Positions 1 to 9,228 of a stretch of DNA of 64,000 nt are shown here, piece by piece. Position numbers and translations under genes: made by a program. Below the pieces are notes generated by a model. That model worked only from the letters and a program-made list of their open reading frames with translations, was not told where the DNA came from and did not search any database. This DNA comes from Maritalea porphyrae (lineage in GTDB: Bacteria; Pseudomonadota; Alphaproteobacteria; Rhizobiales; Devosiaceae), in contig NZ_JAPWGX010000004.1 in assembly GCF_027213965.1 (NCBI RefSeq), positions 310,001 to 374,000 on the forward strand. The letters are read 5' to 3'. The first letter of the stretch is position 1, and every line of letters begins with the position of its first letter.

Positions 1-27
1 TCTAATCCAGTCCAAAGATGAGACCCG

Positions 28-1836
28 ATGGCCGCTGCGCTTTTAAGCTTAAAAGATGTTCACTTAACCTTTGGCGGTACACCGCTTTTGGAGGGCGCAG
101 AACTGTTTGTTGGGCCCGGAGAGCGCATTGCGCTGGTGGGTCGAAACGGTTCGGGTAAGTCAACACTGCTAAAAATCGCTTCTGGCGATGTGGAAGCAGA
201 TAAGGTTGAGCGTTTTGTGCAACCAGGGGTTACTGTGCGGTATTTGCCGCAGGAACCAGACCTGTCTGCATATAAGACGGTGTTGGAGTATGTTGAAGCC
301 GGGTTGGCTCCAGGCGACGAGGATTATCGGGCGATCTATTTACTTGATCAGCTCGGTGTTGCGCATGACGCGGACCCAGCGTCTTTATCGGGTGGTGAAG
401 CGCGTCGTGCGGCACTGGCCCGCACTTTGGCGCCTGAGCCTGACGTATTATTGCTTGATGAGCCTACCAACCATTTGGATTTGCCCGCTATTGAGTGGTT
501 GCAAGCTGAACTGTCTTCGATGAAATCTGCAATGCTGATTATTTCGCACGATAGGCGGTTTTTGTCGGATTTGACGCGCTCAACCATTTGGCTTGATCGT
601 GGGGTAACCCGACAAACCAGCAGAGGCTTTGCACATTTTGAAGAGTGGCGCGATGAGATATTGGCGCTTGAAGAATTAGAACAACATAAGCTAGATCGCC
701 AGATCGTGCGTGAAGAGCATTGGGTGCGCTATGGCGTGACCGCAAGGCGCAAACGCAATGTGCGGCGAATGTCAGAGTTGGCCGATTTGCGCCAAAAACG
801 GGATGATCACCGTGGGCCAACCGGCAGCGTAAAGCTGAGCGTTTCGGATGGTCGTCAATCCGGCGCTATTGTTGCTGACATTGAAGAGGTCTCAAAGGCT
901 TTTGGCGACAAGCAGATTGTCAGCAAGTTTTCGACCCGGATCATGCGTGGGGATCGCATTGGTATTGTTGGACCAAACGGCGCGGGCAAAACCACGCTGA
1001 TCAAAATGATCATTGGCGAACTGGCGCCAGATAGCGGCAAAGTAAAGCTTGGGACAAAGCTTGAAGTTGCAACGCTTGACCAAAAACGCGCGCAATTGGA
1101 CCCAATGACCACGCTTAAGGATGCGCTGACCGGCGGTGGTGGCGACAATGTTGTCATCAACGGGCAAGCCCGCCATGTGGTTGGTTACATGAAGGATTTT
1201 TTGTTTCTACCTGAGCAGGCCAACACAGCTGTTGGAAAACTCTCTGGGGGGGAACGTGCGCGGGTGATGATTGCGCGTTCGATGTCTTTGCCTTCAAACT
1301 TTTTGATTTTAGATGAGCCGACCAACGATCTTGATCTTGAAACGCTTGATTTGTTGCAAGAAATGATTGCTGACTATGACGGTACGGTGCTGGTGGTTAG
1401 CCATGACCGTGAGTTTTTGGATCGTGTTGTAACTTCTACCATTATTGCAGACGGTGATGGGGTTTGGACCGAATATCCGGGCGGCTATTCGGATATGGTG
1501 CGGATGCGTGGTTATGGCGTGACCAAACCTAAAGGTGGGGTAAAAACGGTCAAGCCGAAGGCCCAAAAAACAACATCAGCTGCAAAGCCGAGTGCGAAAA
1601 AACTCTCGTTTAAACACAAGCATGCGCTTGATACGCTGCCAGGCGAAATAGAAAAACTTGAAGCTGAAATTGTTAAATTACAGGCTGAGTTGGCCGATCC
1701 AAACCTATATGCCCAAAATGCTGAGAAGTTTCAAAAGTTGAGCGACCAATTGTCTCAGATACAGCGAAAGTTGGACGAAAAAGAAGAGCAGTGGCTTGAA
1801 ATTGAACTGCTCAAAGAAGAAATAGAAAACAGCTGA
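28..1836 (+). CDS. ABC-F family ATP-binding protein (Uup-like)
   Basis: Soluble duplicated ATPase of the ABC-F family, which binds ribosomes and relieves translational stalling. The first nucleotide-binding domain shows Walker A GRNGSGKST (residues 38-46), signature LSGGE (about 120-124) and Walker B LLLDEP (141-146). The second has Walker A GPNGAGKTT, signature LSGGERARV and Walker B LILDEP. A Lys-rich linker near residues 505-535 leads into a predicted coiled coil over the last 60 residues, as in Uup rather than EttA. There are no membrane segments. Length (602 residues) is usual for Uup-like members. The ATG at 28 fits the family N terminus, although the ribosome-binding site is weak. The assignment to Uup rests on the C-terminal coiled coil only. 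Confidence 0.93.
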   Translation: MAAALLSLKDVHLTFGGTPLLEGAELFVGPGERIALVGRNGSGKSTLLKIASGDVEADKVERFVQPGVTVRYLPQEPDLSAYKTVLEYVEAGLAPGDEDYRAIYLLDQLGVAHDADPASLSGGEARRAALARTLAPEPDVLLLDEPTNHLDLPAIEWLQAELSSMKSAMLIISHDRRFLSDLTRSTIWLDRGVTRQTSRGFAHFEEWRDEILALEELEQHKLDRQIVREEHWVRYGVTARRKRNVRRMSELADLRQKRDDHRGPTGSVKLSVSDGRQSGAIVADIEEVSKAFGDKQIVSKFSTRIMRGDRIGIVGPNGAGKTTLIKMIIGELAPDSGKVKLGTKLEVATLDQKRAQLDPMTTLKDALTGGGGDNVVINGQARHVVGYMKDFLFLPEQANTAVGKLSGGERARVMIARSMSLPSNFLILDEPTNDLDLETLDLLQEMIADYDGTVLVVSHDREFLDRVVTSTIIADGDGVWTEYPGGYSDMVRMRGYGVTKPKGGVKTVKPKAQKTTSAAKPSAKKLSFKHKHALDTLPGEIEKLEAEIVKLQAELADPNLYAQNAEKFQKLSDQLSQIQRKLDEKEEQWLEIELLKEEIENS

Positions 1837-1966
1837 AATGCTGATTCACTGAGTTTTAGAAAATGAGACGCTCCGTTCACGTCGCGTGCAGGGGGGCAAT
1901 CTACTCGAAATATTTAAGGTCAGGGCTTATCCTTTATTTAGGTTGGCCCATTTTTTTGAGGTGCAC

Positions 1967-2500
1967 ATGTCCAAGTACCATACTCGACAGGTGGTTATCG
2001 TCGCTGAACAGCGGTTGATCATTGATTGTGTGCGAAGCGCGTTGCGCGCAATGGGTATTAGCAAAATTACGCTTTTTACAAAGCCGAAAGAGGCGATGAC
2101 ACACATGCAGACCAAGTCGGTGGATGTTTTGGTGCTCGATGACAGTTTGAGCACCCAAAATCCGCTCGAATTCGTCGCCAAGTTGCGAATGGACAAGGCG
2201 GTTGTGTCTCGCTTCGTGCCAGTCATTCTTATTTCGGACAATGGTATGCCCAAAACCATAATGCGGGCAATCAAGGCTGGGGTGGATGAGGTGCTGGTGA
2301 AGCCAGTTGCTGAGAAGGCCGTAAGGCAACGCATTGAGAAGACCATTGATAATCCGCGTGCATGCATTTCAGTGCCATCGGGTTATGTTGGGCCTGACCG
2401 GCGTCGGTCAATTAAAGAATTCATGGCTGGGGATGATCGCCGCACAGAAAACAAAGCCGATGTTTTACAACGTAAATCTGGTACTGTGCCCGAAGAATAA
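1967..2500 (+). CDS. Divergent single-domain response regulator
   Basis: Receiver-domain protein of 177 residues. The likely phosphoacceptor is D58 or D59 in VDVLVLDDS, and the conserved Lys is in VLVKPV. The N-terminal acidic pair is reduced to a single Glu (VAEQ), so Mg binding and phosphorylation may be altered. The C-terminal tail after the receiver carries GPDRRR and GDDRR motifs, a feature seen in alphaproteobacterial receiver proteins, and no DNA-binding domain. The ATG at 1967 is preferred because GAGG lies five bases upstream; an in-frame extension to 1886 has no such site. No kinase gene is adjacent, so the partner is unknown. Confidence 0.8.
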   Translation: MSKYHTRQVVIVAEQRLIIDCVRSALRAMGISKITLFTKPKEAMTHMQTKSVDVLVLDDSLSTQNPLEFVAKLRMDKAVVSRFVPVILISDNGMPKTIMRAIKAGVDEVLVKPVAEKAVRQRIEKTIDNPRACISVPSGYVGPDRRRSIKEFMAGDDRRTENKADVLQRKSGTVPEE

Positions 2501-2608
2501 ATCTTCGTTCTCTTAATGCATCTTGCTTCGCTGCAATGATATGGGATAGCTTTGAACGATCTTGGCATGTCGTGTTCTGCGACATCAGCATTCAAACTTG
2601 GTGGTTCT

Positions 2609-3493
2609 ATGCGCAACTTGGGTGCCGCGCAGGCGCTTTTTCTGGCTACAGGCGGCGTCGCTGTTTTGGCCTTGATGGATGCGTTAGTGAAAAGCTTGTC
2701 GGGCGGTTTGCCGACCATTGAGATTTTGTTCTTTCGACAGATCGGGGCGGCCGTCTTGCTCGGCATTTTGGTGCTCGTCACCGGAGCATCATTGCCCCAT
2801 CCTAGCCGGTTGAAAACCCATGTTTTGCGTTCGCTGATGATCGGGATGACGGCATTCGCCTTCTTTTATGCGCTTGGTGAGTTGCCGCTGAGTTTGGTAA
2901 CCGCAATTTCGCTTACCGCGCCGATTATGGTGGCGGTGCTTGGCGTTGTGGTTTTGAAGGAAGAATTGAACAAAACGCTGGTCGTTGCATCCTTGTTGGG
3001 GTTTGCCGGTGCCATGATTGTTACGTTCGGTGGCAATCAAACCCCGATCAGTGAAGGCGGGAGCATTTTGGCGTGGGCCGCCGCAATCATTAGCCCGATC
3101 ACCTACGCCATCAGTATTATTATTCTGAAAAACCAAACCTCGCAGTCCAGTGCGCAGGTTATCACTTTCGTTCAGGCCGGACTAATTGCTATGTTTTGTC
3201 TTCCGTTTTTGATGGGCAATTTTGTTGTCCCGGTGGGGGACCAGATTTGGCAGGTGGCTGCGCTTGGTTTGCTTGGTGCAGTTGGTTTTATGCTTTTTGT
3301 GACAGCACTCAAACACGTGCCCGCATCAATGTTTGCCATGGTCGACAATACAGCGCTGATTTGGGCAGCACTATATGGTTTTTTGTTCTTTACCGAAGTG
3401 CCGCACCCAACTTTGTGGGTTGGTGCGGCAATGATTGTTTGTGCTTGCCTTTTGGTCGCTAGACGCCATGTGCGAAAAAGCCCAAAGCGTTAA
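2609..3493 (+). CDS. DMT-superfamily (EamA) transporter
   Basis: Inner-membrane permease of about 294 residues with ten hydrophobic segments in two repeated EamA halves (for example the N-terminal ALMDALVKSL element and the LKEELN motif before the fifth helix). Family members export metabolites or amino acids; the substrate cannot be read from sequence. The ATG at 2609 starts directly before the first helix as is usual, with GGTGG upstream. Starts at 2552 (TTG) or 2567 are possible but would add an atypical N-terminal tail. The stop codon overlaps the convergent DUF3224 gene by four bases. Confidence 0.88.
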   Translation: MRNLGAAQALFLATGGVAVLALMDALVKSLSGGLPTIEILFFRQIGAAVLLGILVLVTGASLPHPSRLKTHVLRSLMIGMTAFAFFYALGELPLSLVTAISLTAPIMVAVLGVVVLKEELNKTLVVASLLGFAGAMIVTFGGNQTPISEGGSILAWAAAIISPITYAISIIILKNQTSQSSAQVITFVQAGLIAMFCLPFLMGNFVVPVGDQIWQVAALGLLGAVGFMLFVTALKHVPASMFAMVDNTALIWAALYGFLFFTEVPHPTLWVGAAMIVCACLLVARRHVRKSPKR

Positions 3494-3882
3494 ATACCTT
3501 CAACTTCTAGCGAAAAGTTAACTGCCCTGTCCGTTGCCGCATAGCTGCCGGCACCCACGATTTTCGCAAAATCTCCTTGCCCTGAACCCTTAATTATTGT
3601 CCAAGCTGTTTGCGCAATATCGTTGGCAAATGTGCCCGTTTCTTGCAGAAAAAATGTACCTTCCAATCCACCAATTGTGCCGGTGAATTGTAAAGCGCCG
3701 CAATAGGATGCAGTTTGCTCGTTCTGGTAAATCAACAGATATTTGCCTGACAATTGTCCTTTTAGATCTCCGCTCACACTGTAAACAATATCGGCTTCAT
3801 TGGCTTTTGCTGGACCGCTTACCTCTAGGAAGCTTTTTTCTTCCCATTTGGCGATTGTGAATTCACCTGCTAAAATGCGCAT
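3490..3882 (-). CDS. DUF3224 family protein
   Basis: Small soluble protein of 130 residues matching the DUF3224 pattern: an N-terminal GEFTIAKWEEK strand, then alternating beta strands with the YxGxxxFTGTIGGLEGTF core and a GAGSY motif near the end, suggesting a small beta barrel. Biochemical function is unknown in the family. A strong Shine-Dalgarno AAGGAG sits just before the ATG. Its stop codon shares the TTAA at 3490-3493 with the convergent transporter gene. Confidence 0.8.
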   Translation of the reverse strand: MRILAGEFTIAKWEEKSFLEVSGPAKANEADIVYSVSGDLKGQLSGKYLLIYQNEQTASYCGALQFTGTIGGLEGTFFLQETGTFANDIAQTAWTIIKGSGQGDFAKIVGAGSYAATDRAVNFSLEVEGI

Positions 3883-3959
3883 ATATTCTCCTTTTTGCTA
3901 TAGCTTGCACAGACAAGGGGCGAAGGAATTGTAATAATGCGACAGGGAACGGCTATAAA

Positions 3960-4766
3960 ATGGGTCGTGCAAAACCTAATCAGCCCAAGGGCTTGATTGA
4001 AAAACACGTAAGCTTGCAACACTTTGATCTGACTTTGGTGACACCAAGTGCAGCGCTTGAGCAGGTTGTTGCCAATTATTGGATCATTGAGTGGGATTTG
4101 CCCAGGGGCCGCGCCTATGCGCAAGAAAACCTGCCCCATGCCAGTCAACATTTAGTGTTGGATCCTCAGTATCAGTCGGGCGTATTTGGCCTAACGAGCG
4201 GTGCTTTTACTTATCACCTACAGGGTAAGGGACGTGTTTTTGGGGTTAAGTTCCATCCCGGACAGTTTCGTCGATTTGCGGCGCATGATATGCGCAATTT
4301 GACCGATCACTGTGTGCCAGTTTCTTCATATTTTGATGTTGATGATAATGAGCTTTTACGCGGCTTTTGCGCGGCCAAACATTGTGCAGATTTCGCGCCG
4401 GCGATTGAGCATATGCTGCTGAACTGCGAAATCAAAGAGGACGCGAAGGCCAAACTTGCGCAAGAGGTGGTTGAGTTTATCGAGGTGAACCGCGAGATAT
4501 TTGAGGTGGCGGTTGTTGCCCAGCATTTCCACGTGTCCCCCCGCGCATTACAAAGGCTATTTGCAGAATATGTGGGCATTGGCCCCAAATGGGTGATCGA
4601 GCGCTACCGGATGATCGAAGCGATCGAGGCGCTGAACAATTCAAGCCATATTTCGCTGACTGAATTGTCCCACGCGCTGGGGTATTTTGATCAGGCGCAT
4701 TTTTCCAGGGCTTTTAAGCGCCTGACCGGGCGTCGTCCAACCGAAATTGGTTTGCCTCCGACTTAG
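3960..4766 (+). CDS. AraC-family transcriptional regulator
   Basis: Transcription factor of 268 residues. The N-terminal half is a DUF6597-like sensor region (GKGRVFGVKFHPGQFR motif near residue 90). The C-terminal half (about 165-265) is an AraC double helix-turn-helix with the diagnostic GYFDQAHFSRAFKRLTGRRPTE second helix region. Such regulators activate or repress neighbouring or distant genes; no target is obvious here, although it is convergent with the transsulfuration enzyme gene. The start lacks a clear ribosome-binding site, so it could begin slightly later. Confidence 0.88.
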   Translation: MGRAKPNQPKGLIEKHVSLQHFDLTLVTPSAALEQVVANYWIIEWDLPRGRAYAQENLPHASQHLVLDPQYQSGVFGLTSGAFTYHLQGKGRVFGVKFHPGQFRRFAAHDMRNLTDHCVPVSSYFDVDDNELLRGFCAAKHCADFAPAIEHMLLNCEIKEDAKAKLAQEVVEFIEVNREIFEVAVVAQHFHVSPRALQRLFAEYVGIGPKWVIERYRMIEAIEALNNSSHISLTELSHALGYFDQAHFSRAFKRLTGRRPTEIGLPPT

Positions 4767-5920
4767 GAAAGGGCCTCATTGAGGTCGCCGATGAGGTCTT
4801 GGATGTGCTCGATGCCGACGGATAGCCGGATTAGGTTTTCAGGCACACCTGTTGCATCCCCTTCAATCGAATGGCGATGCTCGACTAAGCTTTCAACGCC
4901 GCCGAGCGATGTCGCCCGTTTAAACGTTTCCAATTTCGCACAGACTGCAAGCGCAGTTTTGGCGTCGCCTTTTACTTGAAAGCTCAACAGCGAGCCATAA
5001 CCATTTGGCATTTGCTTTGTGGCAAGCTCGTGTTTCTCGTGAGAAGTAAGGCCAGGGTAAAGGACCGCTTCGACCTTTGGATGGTTTTGCAAGAAGGTTG
5101 CTACGGCCATCGTGTTTTCGCACATACGTTCCATACGCAAGGGAAGGGTGCGCATGCCCCGGATCAATAGCCAGGCTTCAAAGCTACCCAACACCGCGCC
5201 AGCGTCATGACGGTCCATAGCGATGGCTTGCCAAATTTCGCTTTGTGCGTCGTTTGTGGCCAAAAAGCCTGCCAGAACATCTGAATGGCCGTTGATCGAT
5301 TTGGTCGCCGAATGCATCACGATGTCTGCGCCAAAAGCGAGCGGGTTGCTTAAAACAGGGCTAGCGGCGGTTGAATCAACAACCAGTTTTGCGCCCACCT
5401 CGTGGCTAAGCGCTGCAGCTTGTGCAATGTCTGTGACACGCAACCATGGGTTTGATGGTGTTTCCACAAATACGAGATCAGGCTTTGCGGTGCCAATTGT
5501 CTTGGCCAAAACGTCCATATCGCTGCATTCGATTTCGTGCAGGTTGATTTCACGACGGGCGCAGAAATCGCGTACCCATTTGGTGGTGCCCCAATAGATT
5601 TGAGACTGCAAGATGATGGTGCCATTGTTTGGCACTGTGCGCATCACAGCTGCGATCGCTGCCATGCCCGAAGGGAATAGGAGGCCTGCATCAGCATTTT
5701 CTGCTTTGGCCAAAATGTCTTCGCCCAAGCGCACCAAATCGTCATCGTCTCGCGCATAGAGGTGATTAGGGCTGATTTGCGAATAATCAGAATTGCGCGC
5801 AAATGTTGTTGAAGACTGGATTGGTGGCACAACCCCGCCAGTTTGGGGATCGATCGCTCCGTTGGCCTGAACCATGCGTGTGGTGACGTGTTGATTGGCG
5901 CGCTTTTGCTGTTCAGCCAT
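4763..5920 (-). CDS. Trans-sulfuration PLP-dependent enzyme (cystathionine beta-lyase/gamma-synthase family)
   Basis: Cys/Met-metabolism PLP enzyme of 385 residues that acts on sulfur amino acids such as cystathionine. Visible family features are the substrate/PLP segment YARDDDDLVRLGEDILAKAE, PSGMAA, the VVDSTAASPVLSNP segment and the PLP lysine in SATKSINGHSD, then GGVESLVEHR near the C terminus. Sequence cannot separate beta-lyase from gamma-synthase or a related lyase. The ATG at 5920 is chosen because GAGG precedes it by seven bases; an in-frame extension to 6004 is less likely. Its stop overlaps the convergent araC-type gene by four bases. Confidence 0.85.
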   Translation of the reverse strand: MAEQQKRANQHVTTRMVQANGAIDPQTGGVVPPIQSSTTFARNSDYSQISPNHLYARDDDDLVRLGEDILAKAENADAGLLFPSGMAAIAAVMRTVPNNGTIILQSQIYWGTTKWVRDFCARREINLHEIECSDMDVLAKTIGTAKPDLVFVETPSNPWLRVTDIAQAAALSHEVGAKLVVDSTAASPVLSNPLAFGADIVMHSATKSINGHSDVLAGFLATNDAQSEIWQAIAMDRHDAGAVLGSFEAWLLIRGMRTLPLRMERMCENTMAVATFLQNHPKVEAVLYPGLTSHEKHELATKQMPNGYGSLLSFQVKGDAKTALAVCAKLETFKRATSLGGVESLVEHRHSIEGDATGVPENLIRLSVGIEHIQDLIGDLNEALS

Positions 5921-6179
5921 AAATGCCTCGCAATGGGGAAAGAAATTGCCGGAGTCGGCAGTTGTAATCATGATATTTGTGCTGTTTAAATTCTTCAAGT
6001 CCATAAAACGAGTTGCCGTACCATTCGGTACATTGTTTAGTTAAAGTAAACAGACTGACGCTTACGTAAATTGTTGGTGGTATTGGTTGCAAAACTGTGG
6101 TTAACACCACCGCTAAGTATTGCGTGCCGAAAACAATCGGCGAAAAAAATGTTATTGCTAGGCGACAGAGGCCGTTTAA

Positions 6180-6347
6180 ATGAAGAACCAAATTTTGCTC
6201 ACCGCGCTTTCGCGCGTGGAGACCCAATCCGTTTATGCCCCATCTGGGGAAGAGATGTTGGTGATTAGCCGACGTGACTATGAACGACTTATCAATATAC
6301 TTGAAGGTGTGGAATTCTTAATCAAAGATGAACATATTGCGTGCTAA
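6180..6347 (+). CDS. Small protein of 55 residues, antitoxin-like (tentative)
   Basis: Short reading frame with ATG at 6180 preceded by GAGG eight bases upstream. The C-terminal half (EEMLVISRRDYERLINILEG) resembles the end of Phd/YefM-type antitoxins or related small regulators, in which a VVISRxEYExL segment is common. No toxin gene is next to it. It fills the otherwise empty interval between the transsulfuration enzyme and the deacetylase lipoprotein. Both the gene call and the resemblance are tentative. Confidence 0.5.
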   Translation: MKNQILLTALSRVETQSVYAPSGEEMLVISRRDYERLINILEGVEFLIKDEHIAC

Positions 6348-6418
6348 GTTGTTGGAAGTAAATAATTAACCATAACCGATGTAAAAAACCTATAGTTTCA
6401 TAGTTGTAGGTTTTGTAC

Positions 6419-7330
6419 ATGTTGTGCGTAAGGGTTGTGTTGGCGTCTGTCTGTCTGTGTGCGTGGCTAACGGGTTGTGCAAAGCCGCCACAAAGACTAG
6501 ATCAGTCAGCAACCCCAACATCACAACAGCTGGCTTATGCCGCACAAAACAAAGTCACTAGCCCGCTGGCCGTTCAAACCGCTAATCCTGAAATTGATAC
6601 AAAGATTAGAACTGCATCGATAAACAATGATGCTGGTTTGAACTTTAGTTTGCGCCGTGGTTTAACTGGTCGTGATCTAACCATAGAGACGCAAGCCGAC
6701 GTGAAGCTGGCCGCTGGTGAAGTGGTGATAACGTTTGACGATGGACCAAGACCGGGCAAAACCGACACAATTCTAGATATCCTGGATCAGTATAACGCCA
6801 AAGCGACGTTCTTAATGCTGGGGCAGGCGGCGCAAAAACATCCGGGTCTGGTCCGCGAAGTGGCCAAAAGAGGTCACACGGTGGGTTTGCACACGCACAC
6901 ACATGGCGACCTCACCAAAGTCAATTTGGTTGCGGCATTGGCAGAGATTGAGCGCGGGCGGCAGCCCTTGGTTGCTGCTCTGTCACCGATCAACAAGGCA
7001 CCAGCACCATTCTTTAGGTTTCCCTATTTGGCGCAAAATCAAAAGCTGCGCCGTGCTGTCAACAATGCGGGTCTTGTGATCATGGATGTGCAAATAGACA
7101 GCAAAGATTATTACAAAGCGAGCTCCGCTGAGGTCTTGCAGCGCACGCTGGCTCGGCTGGATCAACAAGGTAAAGGTATCGTATTGTTCCACGATATCCA
7201 TCAGCGTACTGTCGATATGCTGCCAGATTTCTTAGCCGAGCTGAAATCTCGTGGCTATAAAGTTGTTGCTCTGGTGCCAGATCAGCGATTGCAGTTGCGC
7301 TCCAATACCCTACTTGCCCAAAACAATTAA
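6419..7330 (+). CDS. Polysaccharide deacetylase family lipoprotein
   Basis: Predicted carbohydrate esterase family 4 (NodB-homology) deacetylase anchored as a lipoprotein. A short basic N terminus and hydrophobic stretch end in the lipobox LTGC at about residues 17-20. The catalytic domain begins near residue 100 with motif 1 VITFDDGPRPG (metal-binding Asp), motif 2 HTHTHGD, and FFRFPY as motif 3, followed by a VLFHDIH motif. Such enzymes remove acetyl groups from peptidoglycan or other glycans in the cell envelope. The ATG at 6419 gives a proper signal peptide; a TTG two codons earlier is also in frame. Confidence 0.88.
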   Translation: MLCVRVVLASVCLCAWLTGCAKPPQRLDQSATPTSQQLAYAAQNKVTSPLAVQTANPEIDTKIRTASINNDAGLNFSLRRGLTGRDLTIETQADVKLAAGEVVITFDDGPRPGKTDTILDILDQYNAKATFLMLGQAAQKHPGLVREVAKRGHTVGLHTHTHGDLTKVNLVAALAEIERGRQPLVAALSPINKAPAPFFRFPYLAQNQKLRRAVNNAGLVIMDVQIDSKDYYKASSAEVLQRTLARLDQQGKGIVLFHDIHQRTVDMLPDFLAELKSRGYKVVALVPDQRLQLRSNTLLAQNN

Positions 7331-7379
7331 ACCAAGTATACCGCGCGTCCTTAACTTTGTTGATATTGGGGAAGCGCAG

Positions 7380-7895
7380 ATGAAACGTGTCTTAATTGTT
7401 GGGTGTTCTGGATCCGGAAAATCAACTTTGGGCCGACGTCTGGGCAAACTTCTTGGCTTGCCGGTTGTTCATATGGATCAGCACTTTTTTCACCCCGGAT
7501 GGGTGGTGAAGGAGGGTGAAGAGTGGACCAATATCGTTGCAGATTTGATTGCGAAAGAGAGTTGGGTCATGGATGGCAATTACTCCAACACACTGGCCAC
7601 TCGGATCAAGCGTGCGGATACTGTCATCTTCTTAGATTTTCCAACATGGTTTTGCTTTTACCGCGTTATCAAGCGTTTCATCACCGCATTTGGCACGGCG
7701 CGTGAAGATGTTGCACCGGGGTGTGTAGAGCAACTTGATCCCGAATTTTTGGGTTATGTGTTGAACTACAATCGGCGTTCTCGCCCAAAGATGCTTAAAA
7801 TCATGGAAGCCTTTGAAGGCGATTTCATAACCCTAAAATCAGTCAAGGAGATTGATGGTTTTGTGACACAGTTGGGCGAAAAGGCCGCAGCATAA
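7380..7895 (+). CDS. P-loop kinase-like protein (adenylate kinase/FlaR-like)
   Basis: Soluble P-loop protein of 171 residues related to adenylate kinases annotated as FlaR or DNA topology modulation proteins. Walker A is GCSGSGKST near residues 8-16, followed by LGRRLGKLLGLPVVHMDQHFFHPGW. The DTVIFLDFP strand is typical of this group. It may phosphorylate a nucleotide or sugar, but no substrate is established from sequence. The ATG at 7380 has GGGGAAG upstream; an apparent extension into the deacetylase gene is not coding. Confidence 0.8.
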   Translation: MKRVLIVGCSGSGKSTLGRRLGKLLGLPVVHMDQHFFHPGWVVKEGEEWTNIVADLIAKESWVMDGNYSNTLATRIKRADTVIFLDFPTWFCFYRVIKRFITAFGTAREDVAPGCVEQLDPEFLGYVLNYNRRSRPKMLKIMEAFEGDFITLKSVKEIDGFVTQLGEKAAA

Positions 7896-7926
7896 GCGTT
7901 TGCCCAATTGCCAGCAATAGCGTTTT

Positions 7927-9228
7927 GTGAATAGTAAGCGCTATATGATCAATTCAAATTTCTTTAAACTTTTTCTCGCCAGCGCCGCATCGAATTTAGG
8001 AGACGGGATCGCACTCATCGCGTTTCCATGGTTTGCCTCACTGCTGACCCGTGACCCATTTCTGATTGCACTGGTGCCCCTATTTGGGCGCGCGCCATGG
8101 CTACTATTTTCCTTACCCGCAGGCGTCATTATCGATCGGGTTGATCGTCGACGTTTGATTTTTATGACAGATATCGCCCGTGCTGCCTTAACCCTGTTGG
8201 TATGCGGCGTTGTTTTAGCCTCTGTGAATGAGGTAGGTGCAGATTTGGTTGCTGCTGAGCATTCAATCGCCGCACTGGGCGTGCTTTATACATGCGCACT
8301 ATTGATCGGGATTGCGGAAGTTTTGCGCGACAATGCGGCTCAAACCATTCTGCCTTCGGTTGTGCCGTCGGTGCAATTGGAGAACGCAAACAGCAAATTG
8401 GCAACCGTTGAGTTGGTGATGAACTCACTATGCGGCCCACCGCTGGCCGGCTTCCTCATTGCTCTATCGTTGGGGTTAGCGTTTGCTGTAAATGCCGGTG
8501 TTTTGTTTCTCGCCGCATTGTTGGTGTTTTTGATTGCTGGGCAATACCGCACCACAAAGGCGGATGATTATGTGCCTGTTCATTGGATTGTCGATCTGAA
8601 AGAGGGATTGGGATGGCTGTTCGGGCATACACTATTGCGCGACCTAGCATTCTTGCTTGGTTTGACCAATGGCGCCTACATGATGTCGTTGGCAACACAA
8701 GTTTTGTTTGCGCAAGAGATCCTTGGCTTGGACGCAGCTGGGTTTGGCTTGCTGCTCACCGGGGCTGCATTTGGCGGCGTTATTGGTGGGCTCGCTGCGC
8801 CCCATCTTGCTAAAAACTTTAGATCGGCAACTTTGTTGCGCGTGTCTTTGTTGTTGTTTGCAACAGAGTCGATCATATTTGGCCTCACTAGCCATCCAAT
8901 CATTGCTTGGTTCACCCTTTTCCTTGGCTCAGCTGCGGGCATCGTGTGGAATGTAATCACCGTCACGCTGCGCCAGACCATAATTCCGGACAGGCTGATG
9001 GGGCGTGTGAATAGCGTTTATCGGTTTTTCGGCTGGGGCATGATGCCCGTAGGCACTTTTGTTGGCGGTGTCTTGGTCAGCGTTGCCCAGTTAAGTATTG
9101 GGCGCGAGTGGGCATTGCGAATTCCACATCTGTTGGCTGGAGCTTTGATGTTGGGTGGATTGGTGGTCTTGTTCTATCGACTAACCCATCAAAAAATTGA
9201 TGCCGCTCGGGCGCATGCGAAAGCCTAG
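7927..9228 (+). CDS. Major facilitator superfamily transporter
   Basis: Integral membrane protein of about 433 residues with roughly twelve hydrophobic helices. The N-terminal FFKLFLASAASNLGDGIALIAFPW and the loop motif GVIIDRVDRRRL between helices 2 and 3 are typical of the enterobactin-exporter/MFS_3 group. A second RxxxPDRLMGRVNSVYRF segment occurs near residue 360. It probably exports a small molecule or drug. The start is either GTG at 7927 or ATG at 7945; neither has a clear ribosome-binding site. The stop overlaps the convergent rluA gene by four bases. Confidence 0.85.
   Translation: MNSKRYMINSNFFKLFLASAASNLGDGIALIAFPWFASLLTRDPFLIALVPLFGRAPWLLFSLPAGVIIDRVDRRRLIFMTDIARAALTLLVCGVVLASVNEVGADLVAAEHSIAALGVLYTCALLIGIAEVLRDNAAQTILPSVVPSVQLENANSKLATVELVMNSLCGPPLAGFLIALSLGLAFAVNAGVLFLAALLVFLIAGQYRTTKADDYVPVHWIVDLKEGLGWLFGHTLLRDLAFLLGLTNGAYMMSLATQVLFAQEILGLDAAGFGLLLTGAAFGGVIGGLAAPHLAKNFRSATLLRVSLLLFATESIIFGLTSHPIIAWFTLFLGSAAGIVWNVITVTLRQTIIPDRLMGRVNSVYRFFGWGMMPVGTFVGGVLVSVAQLSIGREWALRIPHLLAGALMLGGLVVLFYRLTHQKIDAARAHAKA

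Noticed and set aside
1886-1966. N-terminal extension of the response regulator
   Set aside because: The extension is not similar to any receiver protein start, while ATG 1967 has a good ribosome-binding site.
5921-6179. Possible SAM riboswitch before the transsulfuration gene
   Set aside because: I could not find the conserved pairing or sequence blocks of SAM-II or related riboswitches; only a GTTTA...TAAAC repeat is visible.
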